A stretch of DNA of 60,167 nt from Nannocystaceae bacterium (GTDB lineage Bacteria > Myxococcota_A > Polyangia > Nannocystales > Nannocystaceae): assembly GCA_019694555.1 (NCBI GenBank), contig JAIBBS010000025.1, forward strand, positions 1 through 60,167, read 5' to 3'. The notes under the pieces are model-generated. The model was not told where the DNA came from, ran no database searches, and was given only the letters and a program-made list of their open reading frames with translations. Made by a program: the position numbers and the translations under genes. Below are positions 32,740 through 44,633 of the stretch, piece by piece. The number at the start of each line of letters is the position of its first letter. Position 1 is the first letter of the stretch.

Positions 32740-34443
32740 ATGATTGCGATGCGGGCTCGTGGTGGTGTGCGTGCTCGGTTCGTGACCGCGCTGTCACTCG
32801 CGTCGGCGAGCGCGTGCGGCAGCGAAGGCGGGCAGGGCAGCGGCACGATCTCCACCGGTGCCGACGCCAGCGCGACGCTGGGCGGCAGCGCCACCGACGC
32901 GAGCAGCAGCGGCGGCAACGGCAGCACCGGCGGCAGCGCGAGCGCTTCGACCGGCGAGGGCAGCGGCACCGGCTCGACCAAGCTCGACGTCGGCTTCGGC
33001 AGCGACGGCGGCGACAGCACGGGCGTGCCGCCGCCCAGCTGCAAGGTGCAAGACGACATGGACGCGATCGGCGACTGCAGCACCCGCGCGCCGGCCGACA
33101 GCTTCGCGCCCGAGCAGCAGTGGTCGTGGTCGGGCCCCGACGGCAACGCGCAGAGCAGCGTGACGCCGCTGGTGGCCAACTTCACCGACGACGACGGCAA
33201 CGGCGAGATCGATCTGTGCGACGTGCCCGACGTGGTCGTGGTGCTGGGCGACGGTGCGTTCGCGCCTGGCGGGCAGATGTGGCTGCTCGACGGCGCGACC
33301 GGCACGCCGCACTTCGAGTTCGCCGCCGACGTCAACGGCTCGGTCACGCCGGCGATCGGCGACATCGACGGCGACGGCCTGCCCGAGGTCGTGACGATGG
33401 ACAGCGCGGGGCTGATCGCGTTCGAGCACGACGGCAGCGTGGCCTGGCAGGCGCCGACACCGTCGAACTCGAACTTCTTCGCGGTCGCGCTCGCCGACCT
33501 CGACAACGACGGCGACGTCGAGATCGTGGTCGGCAACTTCGTCGCCGATCACACCGGCGCGACCGAGTTCGCCGCGCCCGACTACTTCTGGAACGCCGGC
33601 GACGCCATCTACCTGTCGGCCACGGCCGCCGCCGATCTCGACGACGACGGCGATCTCGAGGTCGTGATGGGGCGCAGCGCCTGGCACCACGACGGCAGCA
33701 ACTACTACCAGGTGCAGGCGCAGGTGCCCGGCTACCCGCAGATCGCCGATCTCGACGACGACGCGCAGCCCGAGGTGCTCGTGACCTCGACCAACGGTCT
33801 GACCGTGCTCGAGCACGACGGCGCGGTGAAGTACCAGGACCTGCGGCCGACCGGCGACGCGCCGGGCTACAACTGGTACCGCCCCGCGACGGTGCACGAC
33901 TTCGACGGCGACGGCGTGCGCGAGTACGCGACCAGCTCGGCCACGCACTACTCGGTGTTCGAGGCCGACGCGAGCATCGTGTGGACCGCCGACGTGGCCG
34001 AGTTCAGCTGCTGCGCCGCGGGCACCGCGTTCGACTTCCTCGGCGACGGCGTGGCCGAGGCGATGTACGCCGACGAGACCACGATGTGGACCTACGACGG
34101 CAACACCGGCGCCGTGCTGGTCAACCGCCCGCGCTCGTCGTGGACCAACATCGAGTATCCCGTGGTGGTCGACGTCGACAACGACGGTTCCGCCGAGATC
34201 CTGGTGGTCTCGAACAACTACCAGGGCATGACGGCACCGACGATCGAGGTCTTCCGCGACGCCGAGGATCGGTGGATCCAGCCGCGGCGGATCTGGAACC
34301 AGCACACGTATCACGTCACCAACGTTCGCGAGGACGCCACCATCCCGCAGTTCGAGCAGCCCAGCTGGACGCTGCTCAACACCTACCGCACCAATGCGCA
34401 GATCGAAGGCGGCGGCGTCTGCAACCCCGTGCCCGAGGGATGA
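32740..34443 (+). CDS. FG-GAP/VCBS-repeat lipoprotein
   Basis: The 567-residue product has a signal ending SASAC (Cys ~26), a Gly/Ser/Thr linker to about residue 95, and an integrin-alpha-like propeller. The Ca-binding repeats have the form D-x-D-x-D-G-x-x-(D/E)-(I/V): DDDGNGEIDLCDVPDVVV, DIDGDGLPEVVT, DLDNDGDVEIVV, DLDDDGDLEVVM, DFDGDGVREYAT and DVDNDGSAEILV. It is probably a surface-exposed binding or adhesion protein. The start ATG has GATGCT six bases upstream and no Shine-Dalgarno. Confidence 0.86.
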   Translation: MIAMRARGGVRARFVTALSLASASACGSEGGQGSGTISTGADASATLGGSATDASSSGGNGSTGGSASASTGEGSGTGSTKLDVGFGSDGGDSTGVPPPSCKVQDDMDAIGDCSTRAPADSFAPEQQWSWSGPDGNAQSSVTPLVANFTDDDGNGEIDLCDVPDVVVVLGDGAFAPGGQMWLLDGATGTPHFEFAADVNGSVTPAIGDIDGDGLPEVVTMDSAGLIAFEHDGSVAWQAPTPSNSNFFAVALADLDNDGDVEIVVGNFVADHTGATEFAAPDYFWNAGDAIYLSATAAADLDDDGDLEVVMGRSAWHHDGSNYYQVQAQVPGYPQIADLDDDAQPEVLVTSTNGLTVLEHDGAVKYQDLRPTGDAPGYNWYRPATVHDFDGDGVREYATSSATHYSVFEADASIVWTADVAEFSCCAAGTAFDFLGDGVAEAMYADETTMWTYDGNTGAVLVNRPRSSWTNIEYPVVVDVDNDGSAEILVVSNNYQGMTAPTIEVFRDAEDRWIQPRRIWNQHTYHVTNVREDATIPQFEQPSWTLLNTYRTNAQIEGGGVCNPVPEG

Positions 34444-34444
34444 C

Positions 34445-34459
34445 GCGGCGTCGCGCCGC
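34445..34459 (+). terminator. Short GC hairpin after the FG-GAP lipoprotein
   Basis: GCGGCG-TCG-CGCCGC starts two bases after the stop codon; there is no T-run. It is weak evidence for termination ahead of the secretion operon. Confidence 0.3.
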
Positions 34460-34550
34460 CGCCCGCACGCGTTGACATCGCGTCACCTCGCCGATCGACG
34501 TCGCCCTCGCAAGTCCGCGAAACCCGGCCCCGTGCGTCGCTCGGCGGTGG

Positions 34551-34566
34551 CGGCGGGGCGCTTGCT
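34551..34566 (+). promoter_or_regulatory. Putative sigma-54 promoter of the first gspC
   Basis: CGGCGGGGCGCTTGCT keeps GG at 34552-34553 and GC at 34564-34565 with exactly ten bases between, plus the -12 TTGCT. The predicted start of transcription falls close to the ATG at 34573. The same arrangement, including TTGCTCAG, precedes the sigma-54 regulator gene. A TTGACA at 34472 is the only good sigma-70-type -35 nearby, but it has no -10 partner. Confidence 0.45.
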
Positions 34567-34572
34567 CAGACC

Positions 34573-35583
34573 ATGGTCATGCTCGGTCTGCTGCATCGTC
34601 GCTTCTGGCTCGTGCGTGGCTTCGGCGTCGCGATTGCGTCCGCGTTCGCCGGCAGCGCCGCCGCGAACGCGCTCGCGCTGGCGATCGTCTCGACGACGAC
34701 GTCGCTGTTGCCCGATGCGACCGGCGACGACGTGGGCGAGCTCGACGACGAGCCCGACATCGATGCGCGGGTCGCGGGCGCGCCGAGCAAGCGTGCCGGC
34801 ACCGACGCGCGCACGCGCGGGCGCGAGGCCGCGGCCGCGCGGCTGTTGGGCTACAACCCGTTTTGCCCCGGCTGCACCCCGGCCACGCCCGCGGGCCCGG
34901 AGCTGCTGGCGCAGGGCGGCCCGAGCGACGCCGCGCTGGGGCACGTCGCGACGCGGCTGCCGCTGCGGCTGTCCGCGACGATGGAGGCCGCGAGCCCGTC
35001 GGCCTCGCTCGCGACCGTGTACGACGTCGAGCGCGGCGTCGTGGGCGTGTTCGGTGTCGGCGATGCGATCCGCCCCAACGTCGTCGTGACCGCGATCGGC
35101 AGCGGCAAGGTCCACATCCGACGCGACGGTGTCGCGCTCGAGGTCATCGAGCTCGGTGCGCCGCCGCCCGAGCCGCCCAAGGCCGACGCGAGCAAGGACA
35201 AGGACGAGGCCAAGCCCAAGGGCGACGAGGCCAAGCCCGATCCCGCGCTCGATGCGATCTCGTGTGCGACCGAGCGCGAGTGCACCATCGAGCGCGCGTT
35301 CGTCGAAGAGGTGCTCGCGAACCCGGCCGCGTTCGCCAAGCAGGCGCCGCGCGTGGTGCCGCTGCCCGAGGGTGGCTTCAAGCTCGCGGGCGTGCGCAAG
35401 AACAGCCTCGCGAGCAAGCTCGGGCTCAAGAACGGCGACGTGCTGCTCGCGGTCAACGGCGAGACCCTGGGCGGCCTCGACGACGCGATCGGAATGGTGA
35501 CCAAGCTGCGCCGCGCGTCGAACCTGTCGGTGACGCTCGAGCGCAAGGGCTCGACGATCGAGAAGCACGTCGAGATCCGCTGA
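34573..35583 (+). CDS. gspC: Type II secretion inner-membrane protein GspC, first paralogue
   Basis: The 336-residue protein links the inner-membrane platform to the secretin. It has an N-terminal transmembrane helix (residues ~14-40), a linker with an F-C98-P-G-C101 motif, the HR domain (LPLRLSATMEA to VIELG, residues ~135-195) and a C-terminal PDZ domain (KNSLASKLGLKNGDVLLAVNG). It is clearly paralogous to the gspC at 37292, sharing the FCPxC motif, a C-x5-C pair and most of the PDZ core. The sigma-54 regulator lies between the two. There is no Shine-Dalgarno; ATG 34579 is an alternative start. Confidence 0.87.
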   Translation: MVMLGLLHRRFWLVRGFGVAIASAFAGSAAANALALAIVSTTTSLLPDATGDDVGELDDEPDIDARVAGAPSKRAGTDARTRGREAAAARLLGYNPFCPGCTPATPAGPELLAQGGPSDAALGHVATRLPLRLSATMEAASPSASLATVYDVERGVVGVFGVGDAIRPNVVVTAIGSGKVHIRRDGVALEVIELGAPPPEPPKADASKDKDEAKPKGDEAKPDPALDAISCATERECTIERAFVEEVLANPAAFAKQAPRVVPLPEGGFKLAGVRKNSLASKLGLKNGDVLLAVNGETLGGLDDAIGMVTKLRRASNLSVTLERKGSTIEKHVEIR

Positions 35584-35683
35584 CGTCCCGGCCGCGCCCG
35601 TGCCCCGTCCGCGCCGGTGGGCCGCGATGGCACCGGCGAGACCGGCGGTCGCGCCGACTGCCGCCCGCGCCCGGCCCGTGACA

Positions 35684-35716
35684 GAATGTCCATGGGCCCC
35701 GGACAGCGCGACATTC
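35684..35716. promoter_or_regulatory. Dyad upstream of the sigma-54 regulator (possible activator site)
   Basis: GAATGTC (35684-35690) and GACATTC (35710-35716) form a perfect 7-bp inverted repeat, with a nested TGTCC/GGACA pair. The centre lies about 100 bp before the transcription start predicted from the -24/-12 element at 35777, the usual distance for an enhancer-binding protein site. Confidence 0.45.
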
Positions 35717-35776
35717 CGACCGGAGCCGACCCCGAGGATCACCCTCAACCCCCTGGAATCATGACGGCTCGGGCCC

Positions 35777-35792
35777 CGGCGCCGGGCTTGCT
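35777..35792 (+). promoter_or_regulatory. Putative sigma-54 promoter of the regulator and gspC2-N operon
   Basis: CGGCGCCGGGCTTGCT has the GG-N10-GC spacing (35778-35779 and 35790-35791) and a perfect -12 TTGCT. It shares CGGC-N7-CTTGCTCAG with the element before the first gspC. GG-N10-GC is common by chance in GC-rich DNA, so the shared longer block is the main support. Confidence 0.45.
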
Positions 35793-35807
35793 CAGGAGCA
35801 CCGCACC

Positions 35808-37271
<1,464 letters not shown>

Positions 37272-37291
37272 CCCGCGCGCGGACGACCGCC

Positions 37292-38344
37292 ATGGAAGCG
37301 CTTTTCAAACGCCACTTCTGGATCGTCAAGACCCTCGGCATCGCGGCCGCGGCCGGCCTCGCTGCCAGCGCGGTCGCGACCGGCGTGGGCAGCTCCGTGC
37401 TCATCGTCGGCAAGGACGACGCGAGCAAGTCCGGCGGTGACACCGACGGCGAGGACGAGGAGGACGACGAGCTCGCCGAGCTCGACGCCAAGCGGGCCAA
37501 GACCGCGACACCGCGCGCCGCCAACACCAAGGCGAGCAAGGACCGCGCGGGCGAGCAGGTGCGCAAGTACAACATCTTCTGTCCCAGCTGCGCGCCGCCG
37601 CCCCCGGAGCCCGGCGTCAGCCCCGACGGCCCCACCGGCGCGCCGCGGCTCGACGCGCAGGGCCGCCCGATCGGACCGGTGATCAAGCCCGGCGAGGTCA
37701 AGTCGGGCCTGCCGCTGCGCCTGCAGGCGACGATGGAGTCGGTCGATCCGGAGCTGTCGCTCGCGACCGTCTACGACGCCGAGAACGGCTCGGTCGGCAT
37801 CTTCGGCGTCGACGACGTCATCCGCCCCGGCGTGGTCGTGATGTCGATCGAGCAGGGCATGCTGCACATGCGCAACAACGCCGCGCTCGAGTACCTCGAG
37901 ATCGGCGGCGCGATCCCGGAGCCCGCGGCCAAGCCGGCCGAGGCGCAGAAGGAAGAGACCAAGCCCGAGGAAGAGAAGAAGGACGACCGCTCGATCCCGG
38001 GGGCCGAGGACTCGATCAACTGCCCCAACGAGAACCTGTGCATCGTCGAGCGCAGCTTCGTCGAGTCGCTGCTGGCCAACCCCATGCAGCTGGCGAAGCA
38101 GGCGCGCATCGTGCCGGCCAAGGAGGGCGAGGTCGGCTTCAAGTTCTACGGCATCCGTCGCGGGAGCCTGCCCAAGCTGCTCGGGCTCAAGAACGGCGAC
38201 AAGCTCGTGGCGGTCAACGGTGAGGATCTCACCGGCATCGACCAGGCCATGGGCCTCTACACCAAGCTGCGTCGCGCATCGAACCTGCAGGTCACGATCG
38301 AGCGCAAGGGCAAGACCATCAACAAGGAGATCCAGATCCAATGA
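37292..38344 (+). CDS. gspC: Type II secretion protein GspC, second paralogue
   Basis: The 350-residue protein has the same plan as the paralogue at 34573: an N-terminal transmembrane helix (residues ~9-36), an acidic linker (GEDEEDDELAELD), F-C97-P-S-C100, the HR domain (LPLRLQATMES to YLEIGG), an acidic KPEEEKKDDR spacer, C-x5-C, and the PDZ domain (KLLGLKNGDKLVAVNGEDLTG). It begins 20 bases after the regulator gene. Its stop overlaps the gspD ATG (ATGA), so this copy is the one translationally tied to the secretin. Confidence 0.9.
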   Translation: MEALFKRHFWIVKTLGIAAAAGLAASAVATGVGSSVLIVGKDDASKSGGDTDGEDEEDDELAELDAKRAKTATPRAANTKASKDRAGEQVRKYNIFCPSCAPPPPEPGVSPDGPTGAPRLDAQGRPIGPVIKPGEVKSGLPLRLQATMESVDPELSLATVYDAENGSVGIFGVDDVIRPGVVVMSIEQGMLHMRNNAALEYLEIGGAIPEPAAKPAEAQKEETKPEEEKKDDRSIPGAEDSINCPNENLCIVERSFVESLLANPMQLAKQARIVPAKEGEVGFKFYGIRRGSLPKLLGLKNGDKLVAVNGEDLTGIDQAMGLYTKLRRASNLQVTIERKGKTINKEIQIQ

Positions 38345-40908
38345 GCGCTCGCTCGATCGTCGCGCTTGCGACCACACTGGGCCTGTGCGTGCCGCAGGCG
38401 CTGTGGGCTGCGCCCTCCACCCGCGGCAGCGGGGCCCCGCGCCCGCCGTCGTCGGCACCGCCCAAGCCCGATCCGGGCAAGGACGCCGACGCCGAGAAGG
38501 ACGACGGCGGCGGCCGCGGTGGCGGCAACGCCCGTCCGAGCGGCAAGGACAAGGACAAGGAGAAAGAGGACGACGACGCCGGCGCCGAGCTCTCCGGGGA
38601 CGAGGGCGGCGTGGCCGGGCACAACATCTGCCGCAAGCAGCCCCGTGGCGCGAAGTTCCGCATCACGCTGCCCAAGGAGGCCGAGCTCGACGATCTCGTC
38701 AACTGGATGATGAGCGTCAGCTGCCAGAAGTTCATCTGGGATCCCAAGGTCCGCGGCGGCAAGGTCACGATCCTCTCGCCCGAGCCGGTCACGGTCGAGG
38801 AGGCCTACGCGGCCTTCTATGCCTCGCTGCAGACCATGGGGCTGACGGTCGAGCCCTCGGGCGAGTACTTCAAGATCGTCGAGACCGCCGACGCCAAGGG
38901 GCGCACCTTGCCGGTCTACGGTCCCGGCGGCCGCGCGCCCGACAACGACCGCTACGTCACGCAGCTGTACCGCGTCACCTCGGGCAACGCGGCGGACATC
39001 GTGACGCTGATCGACAAGCTCAAGACCAAGCAGGGCAGCGTCGATCAGATCGGCGAACTGGTGGTCATCACCGACACCGGCGCGAGCGTGCGCCGGCTGC
39101 TCAAGATCGTGCAGCAGCTCGACGACCCCAAGGTCTCGGCGGAGAAGATCTTCTTCTTCCAGCTGCGCTACGCGGACCCCGAGGCCATCGCGGAGACCAT
39201 CCGCGAGATCTTCGGCGAGAAGGCCCCGACCAAGGGCGCCAAGGCGCCGGCCAAGCCCCGTGGCAAGGGCGGCGCCGCGCAGGCGGCCGACGCCGGCGGA
39301 GCCGCCGGTGAGCTGGGCTTCTCGCGCGTCATCGTCGACGAGCGCACCGGTACGCTCATCATCGTCGCGCAGGAGCAGGACTACCAGGTCATCCGCAAGC
39401 TCATCGAGCAGCTCGATGTGCCGCTGTCGGGCGGCGCCGGTCGCATCCACGTGGTCAAGCTGCGCAACGCGGATCCCGAAGAGGTCGCCAACGTGCTCAC
39501 GCAGCTGGGCTCGGGCGCGCAGGCCCGCAAGGGCGGCGGCGCGGGGCGGCAGCAGGGCCAGCAGGGCCAGCAGGCGCAGCAGCCCGCGGCACCCCCCGGG
39601 GCGCAGCCCGGCGAGACCTTCTCGGGCGACATCCGCGTGACCGCGGATCCGGCGACGCGCTCGCTGGTCATCCTCGCGTCGCAGTCGGACTTCGAGGCCC
39701 TGCGCGAGGTCATCGATGCGCTCGATGCCGAGCGCAAGCAGGTCTACCTCGAGGTCTACCTGCTCGAGCTCAACATCGACAAGGTCATCGAGGCCGGCGT
39801 CGGTGCGCACTTCGGTGCCGGCTTCAACGTCGACGCCGCGGGCACCTCGGGCCAGGGCGTGGGCTTCGTCGCCAACGCGCCGTCGGCCAAGGCCAACTCG
39901 CTCGCGCTCAGCTCGAGCGTGCTGCCGGGCCTCGCGGCCGGCGTGCTCGGCCCGCAGATCCCGGGCTCGGGTGCGCTGACCGGCCTGGGCCAGGACATCC
40001 CGGCCTTCGGCGTGATCATCCAGGCGCTGCAGCAGGACAGCGACGTCAACTTCGTCGCCGAGCCGCACCTGTACACCGCCGACAACCAAGAGGCGAGCAT
40101 CGAGGTCGGCCGCAACGTGCCCACGCCGGGCGCGGTGAGCTTCAACCCCGGTGGCGGTGGTCCCGGCGGCGGCCTGGTGCCGTTCCAGTCGATCCAGCGT
40201 CAGGACGTGTCGCTGTCGGTCAAGGTCACGCCGCACGTCAACGACGGCAAGACCGTCACGCTCGACATCGAGATGGAGAACAACGAGATCGCCGACGTCA
40301 ACCCGACGCTCGGCGTGACCACGACCAAGCGCCGGCTCAAGCTCGAGAAGGTCGTCGCGCGCGACGATCAGCCGGTGGTGCTGGGCGGCTTGGTGCAGGA
40401 GGTCGAGCGCGAGAGCACGTCACAGGTCCCGGGTCTGGGGCAGGTGCCGCTGTTGGGCTGGCTGTTCAAGAGCAAGCGGCGGCAGAAGACCAAGGTCAAC
40501 CTGCTGATGATCATGGTGCCGCACATCCTCGAGACCCCGGACGACGCGCGCCGCATCCACAAGCGCCGGCTCGACGAGCGCATGGAGTTCCTCGAGCGCT
40601 ACACCGCGTTCAAGCGCCGCGACCTCGCGACCAACGTCAACTACCGCAAGAAGAGCGGTCTGCTCGCGGCGGTCAACGCCGAGGCCAACCGCATGCTCGA
40701 CGACGAGACCGCCCGCGCGGCGGCCGAGGCGGAGATGCAGCGGACCGAGATCACCGGTGAGATCGGGCTGTCGCCCGCGCGCTACGAGTCGGACGAGGAC
40801 GAGCCCGCCGAGCCCGGTGGTGGCGTGCCCACGACCCCGCCGCCGACCCGACCGGCCCAGCCGGCCATCCCCAACCAGCCGACCCAACCGCCGCGCAAGC
40901 CCGGGTGA
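38341..40908 (+). CDS. gspD: Type II secretion secretin GspD
   Basis: The 855-residue outer-membrane channel has a Sec signal (cleavage near LWA-A) and a long charged linker (residues ~25-95). N0 follows (with C97 and C128), then N1-N3 repeats (YRVTSGNAADIVTLIDKL, FQLRYADPEAIAETIREIF, HVVKLRNADPEEVANVLTQL), with a Gln-rich insert (QQGQQGQQ) in N3. The secretin core has AEPHLYTADNQEASIEVG and the C-terminal PVVLGGLVQEVE plus QVPGLGQVPLLGWLF. After the core there is an extra ~90-residue acidic and Pro-rich tail, where an S-domain or pilotin-binding segment would lie. Confidence 0.96.
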   Translation: MSARSIVALATTLGLCVPQALWAAPSTRGSGAPRPPSSAPPKPDPGKDADAEKDDGGGRGGGNARPSGKDKDKEKEDDDAGAELSGDEGGVAGHNICRKQPRGAKFRITLPKEAELDDLVNWMMSVSCQKFIWDPKVRGGKVTILSPEPVTVEEAYAAFYASLQTMGLTVEPSGEYFKIVETADAKGRTLPVYGPGGRAPDNDRYVTQLYRVTSGNAADIVTLIDKLKTKQGSVDQIGELVVITDTGASVRRLLKIVQQLDDPKVSAEKIFFFQLRYADPEAIAETIREIFGEKAPTKGAKAPAKPRGKGGAAQAADAGGAAGELGFSRVIVDERTGTLIIVAQEQDYQVIRKLIEQLDVPLSGGAGRIHVVKLRNADPEEVANVLTQLGSGAQARKGGGAGRQQGQQGQQAQQPAAPPGAQPGETFSGDIRVTADPATRSLVILASQSDFEALREVIDALDAERKQVYLEVYLLELNIDKVIEAGVGAHFGAGFNVDAAGTSGQGVGFVANAPSAKANSLALSSSVLPGLAAGVLGPQIPGSGALTGLGQDIPAFGVIIQALQQDSDVNFVAEPHLYTADNQEASIEVGRNVPTPGAVSFNPGGGGPGGGLVPFQSIQRQDVSLSVKVTPHVNDGKTVTLDIEMENNEIADVNPTLGVTTTKRRLKLEKVVARDDQPVVLGGLVQEVERESTSQVPGLGQVPLLGWLFKSKRRQKTKVNLLMIMVPHILETPDDARRIHKRRLDERMEFLERYTAFKRRDLATNVNYRKKSGLLAAVNAEANRMLDDETARAAAEAEMQRTEITGEIGLSPARYESDEDEPAEPGGGVPTTPPPTRPAQPAIPNQPTQPPRKPG

Positions 40909-40912
40909 CGCC

Positions 40913-42847
<1,935 letters not shown>

Positions 42848-42851
42848 AGCG

Positions 42852-44102
42852 GTGCCGGCCTACGCCTACCAGGGGGTCACGTCGAAGGGACGCGCGGTCA
42901 AGGGCGTGGCCACGGCCGAGAACGTCGGCGTGCTCAAGGCCTCGCTCAAGCGCGACGGCGTGTTCCTCACCTCGGTGAGCGAGACCCACGCGCCCGGCAC
43001 CGCGGCGGCGGCCAACAGCGCCGGTGGCGGTCGCGAGGTCGATCTGTCGGGGCTGTTCGATCGCGTGACGCCCAAGATGGTCGCCGCGACCACGCGGCTG
43101 CTGGGCACGCTGCTGCACGCCGGCGTGACCCTGCCCGAGTCGCTCAAGGCCATGACCGATCAGGTCGAGAGCCAGCGGCTCAAGGGCATCCTCAGCGACG
43201 TCGCGGTGCGCGTGAACGAGGGCTCGTCGCTGGCCGACTCGCTGTCGCGCTATCCCAAGGTGTTCCCGCAGCTGTACATCAACATGGTCCGCGCCGGCGA
43301 GGCCTCGGGTGCGCTCGAGACCGTGCTGTTCCGCCTGGCCGAGTTCCTCGAGAAGCAGATCGAGATCCAGGGCCGCGTCAGCAAGGCGCTGATGTACCCG
43401 ATCGTGCTGGCCATCCTCGGCGCCGGCATCGTGACGGTGCTGATGGTCAGCATCGTGCCGAAGATCACCGGCATGTTCGCGGACATGCAGGCCGAGCTGC
43501 CGTGGAACACGCGGTTTCTGATCTGGCTGTCCGACTTCATCGCCGGCTACTGGTGGCTGATCCTGCTGACCATCATCGGCTCGGTGTGGCTGTTCCGCCG
43601 CTGGCGCGCGAGCAAGCCCGGGCAGTGGCTCGGCGACACCGTGCTGCTGGCGCTGCCGGCGGTCGGCGAGCTCGTGCGCAAGATCGCCATCGCCCGCTTC
43701 GCGCGCACGCTCTCGACGCTGCTGGCCTCGGGCGTGCAGCTGCTGGCGGCGCTCGACATCGTGCGCTCGCTGCTGGGCAACGTGGTGCTGGAGCGCGTCG
43801 TCAGCGAGGCCCGCGACAACATCCGCGAGGGCGAGGGCATCGCCAACGCGCTCAAGCGCAGCAAGCAGTTCCCGCCGCTGGTCACGCACATGATCGCGGT
43901 CGGCGAGCGCTCGGGTCAGCTCGAGCAGATGCTCGTCGATCTCGCCGACGCGTACGATCGCGAGACCAACCAGGCGATCGAGAAATTCACCACGCTGCTC
44001 GAACCCTTGACCATCGTCATGATGGGCGGCGCGGTGGGCTTCGTGATCTACTCGATCATGCAGCCCATCATGATGATCACAGAAATGGCCGGTAAGACCT
44101 GA
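42852..44102 (+). CDS. gspF: Type II secretion platform protein GspF
   Basis: The 416-residue inner-membrane protein begins with the GspF start (PAYAYQGVTSKGRAVKG). It has two homologous cytoplasmic domains (LLGTLLHAGVTLPESLKAM; LSTLLASGVQLLAALDIV) and three transmembrane segments (residues ~180-200, 230-250 and 385-405). The length is typical. The GTG start lies four bases after the gspE stop. GspF bridges the ATPase and the pseudopilus. Confidence 0.95.
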   Translation: MPAYAYQGVTSKGRAVKGVATAENVGVLKASLKRDGVFLTSVSETHAPGTAAAANSAGGGREVDLSGLFDRVTPKMVAATTRLLGTLLHAGVTLPESLKAMTDQVESQRLKGILSDVAVRVNEGSSLADSLSRYPKVFPQLYINMVRAGEASGALETVLFRLAEFLEKQIEIQGRVSKALMYPIVLAILGAGIVTVLMVSIVPKITGMFADMQAELPWNTRFLIWLSDFIAGYWWLILLTIIGSVWLFRRWRASKPGQWLGDTVLLALPAVGELVRKIAIARFARTLSTLLASGVQLLAALDIVRSLLGNVVLERVVSEARDNIREGEGIANALKRSKQFPPLVTHMIAVGERSGQLEQMLVDLADAYDRETNQAIEKFTTLLEPLTIVMMGGAVGFVIYSIMQPIMMITEMAGKT

Positions 44103-44115
44103 GGGTCTGACGGCG

Positions 44116-44613
44116 ATGCTCCCACCCAAGCAAGAGTCCGCGATGAACACCGAGTCCAACCCGCAGCTCCAGTCCCCGGCCGTCGCGCGTCGTCGTCGTC
44201 GTCGTCGCAACAGCCGCGGCATGACCCTGATCGAGATCATGGTCGTGCTCGCGATCATCAGCCTCATCCTCGGCGGTGTCGGCGTGATGGCGTTCAACCG
44301 CTTCAAGGACGCGCAGCTCGAGGATGCGCGCAACAACGCGGTGCAGGTGCACCAGCTGGCCGAGCAGTACCAGCTGCAGAAGCGCAAGTGCCCCAAGAAC
44401 GTCACCGAGCTCAAGGCCGCCGGCTTCGCCGCACGCGAGGCCAAGGATCCGTGGGGCAACGAGTTCGAGATCCGCTGCGAGCAGGGCGGTTCGATCCTCG
44501 TGGTCTCGGCCGGCCCCGACGGCCAGGCCAACACCGAGGACGACATCTCCAGCGACGTCGCCGCCGGTGGCAACCAGGGCGACGCGAAGGACGCCAAGGA
44601 CACCAAGAGGTAG
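44116..44613 (+). CDS. gspG: Major pseudopilin GspG
   Basis: The 165-residue prepilin has a long, very basic leader (RRRRRRRNSRG) and the cleavage site G35|M36-T-L-I-E-I-M, with the +5 Glu. The mature part shows the GspG core RFKDAQLEDARNNAVQVHQLAEQY and the Ca-loop motif DPWGNEFEI. The C-terminus carries an extra Asp/Lys-rich tail. An in-frame ATG at 44143 would give a shorter leader of 26 residues; the 44116 start has GAGGG upstream. No prepilin peptidase gene is in the window. Confidence 0.93.
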   Translation: MLPPKQESAMNTESNPQLQSPAVARRRRRRRNSRGMTLIEIMVVLAIISLILGGVGVMAFNRFKDAQLEDARNNAVQVHQLAEQYQLQKRKCPKNVTELKAAGFAAREAKDPWGNEFEIRCEQGGSILVVSAGPDGQANTEDDISSDVAAGGNQGDAKDAKDTKR

Positions 44614-44633
44614 CCCGCCGGGGTCCCGCGCCC

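Noticed and set aside
34472..34500. TTGACA as a sigma-70 -35 box for the first gspC
   Set aside because: The hexamer is perfect, but at 16-18 bases downstream only TCGACG-like sequence is found, so there is no credible -10.
35755..35768. A second GG-N10-GC match (35755-35756 / 35767-35768) before the regulator gene
   Set aside because: The -12 part reads CGGCT rather than TTGCW; the element at 35777 is much better.
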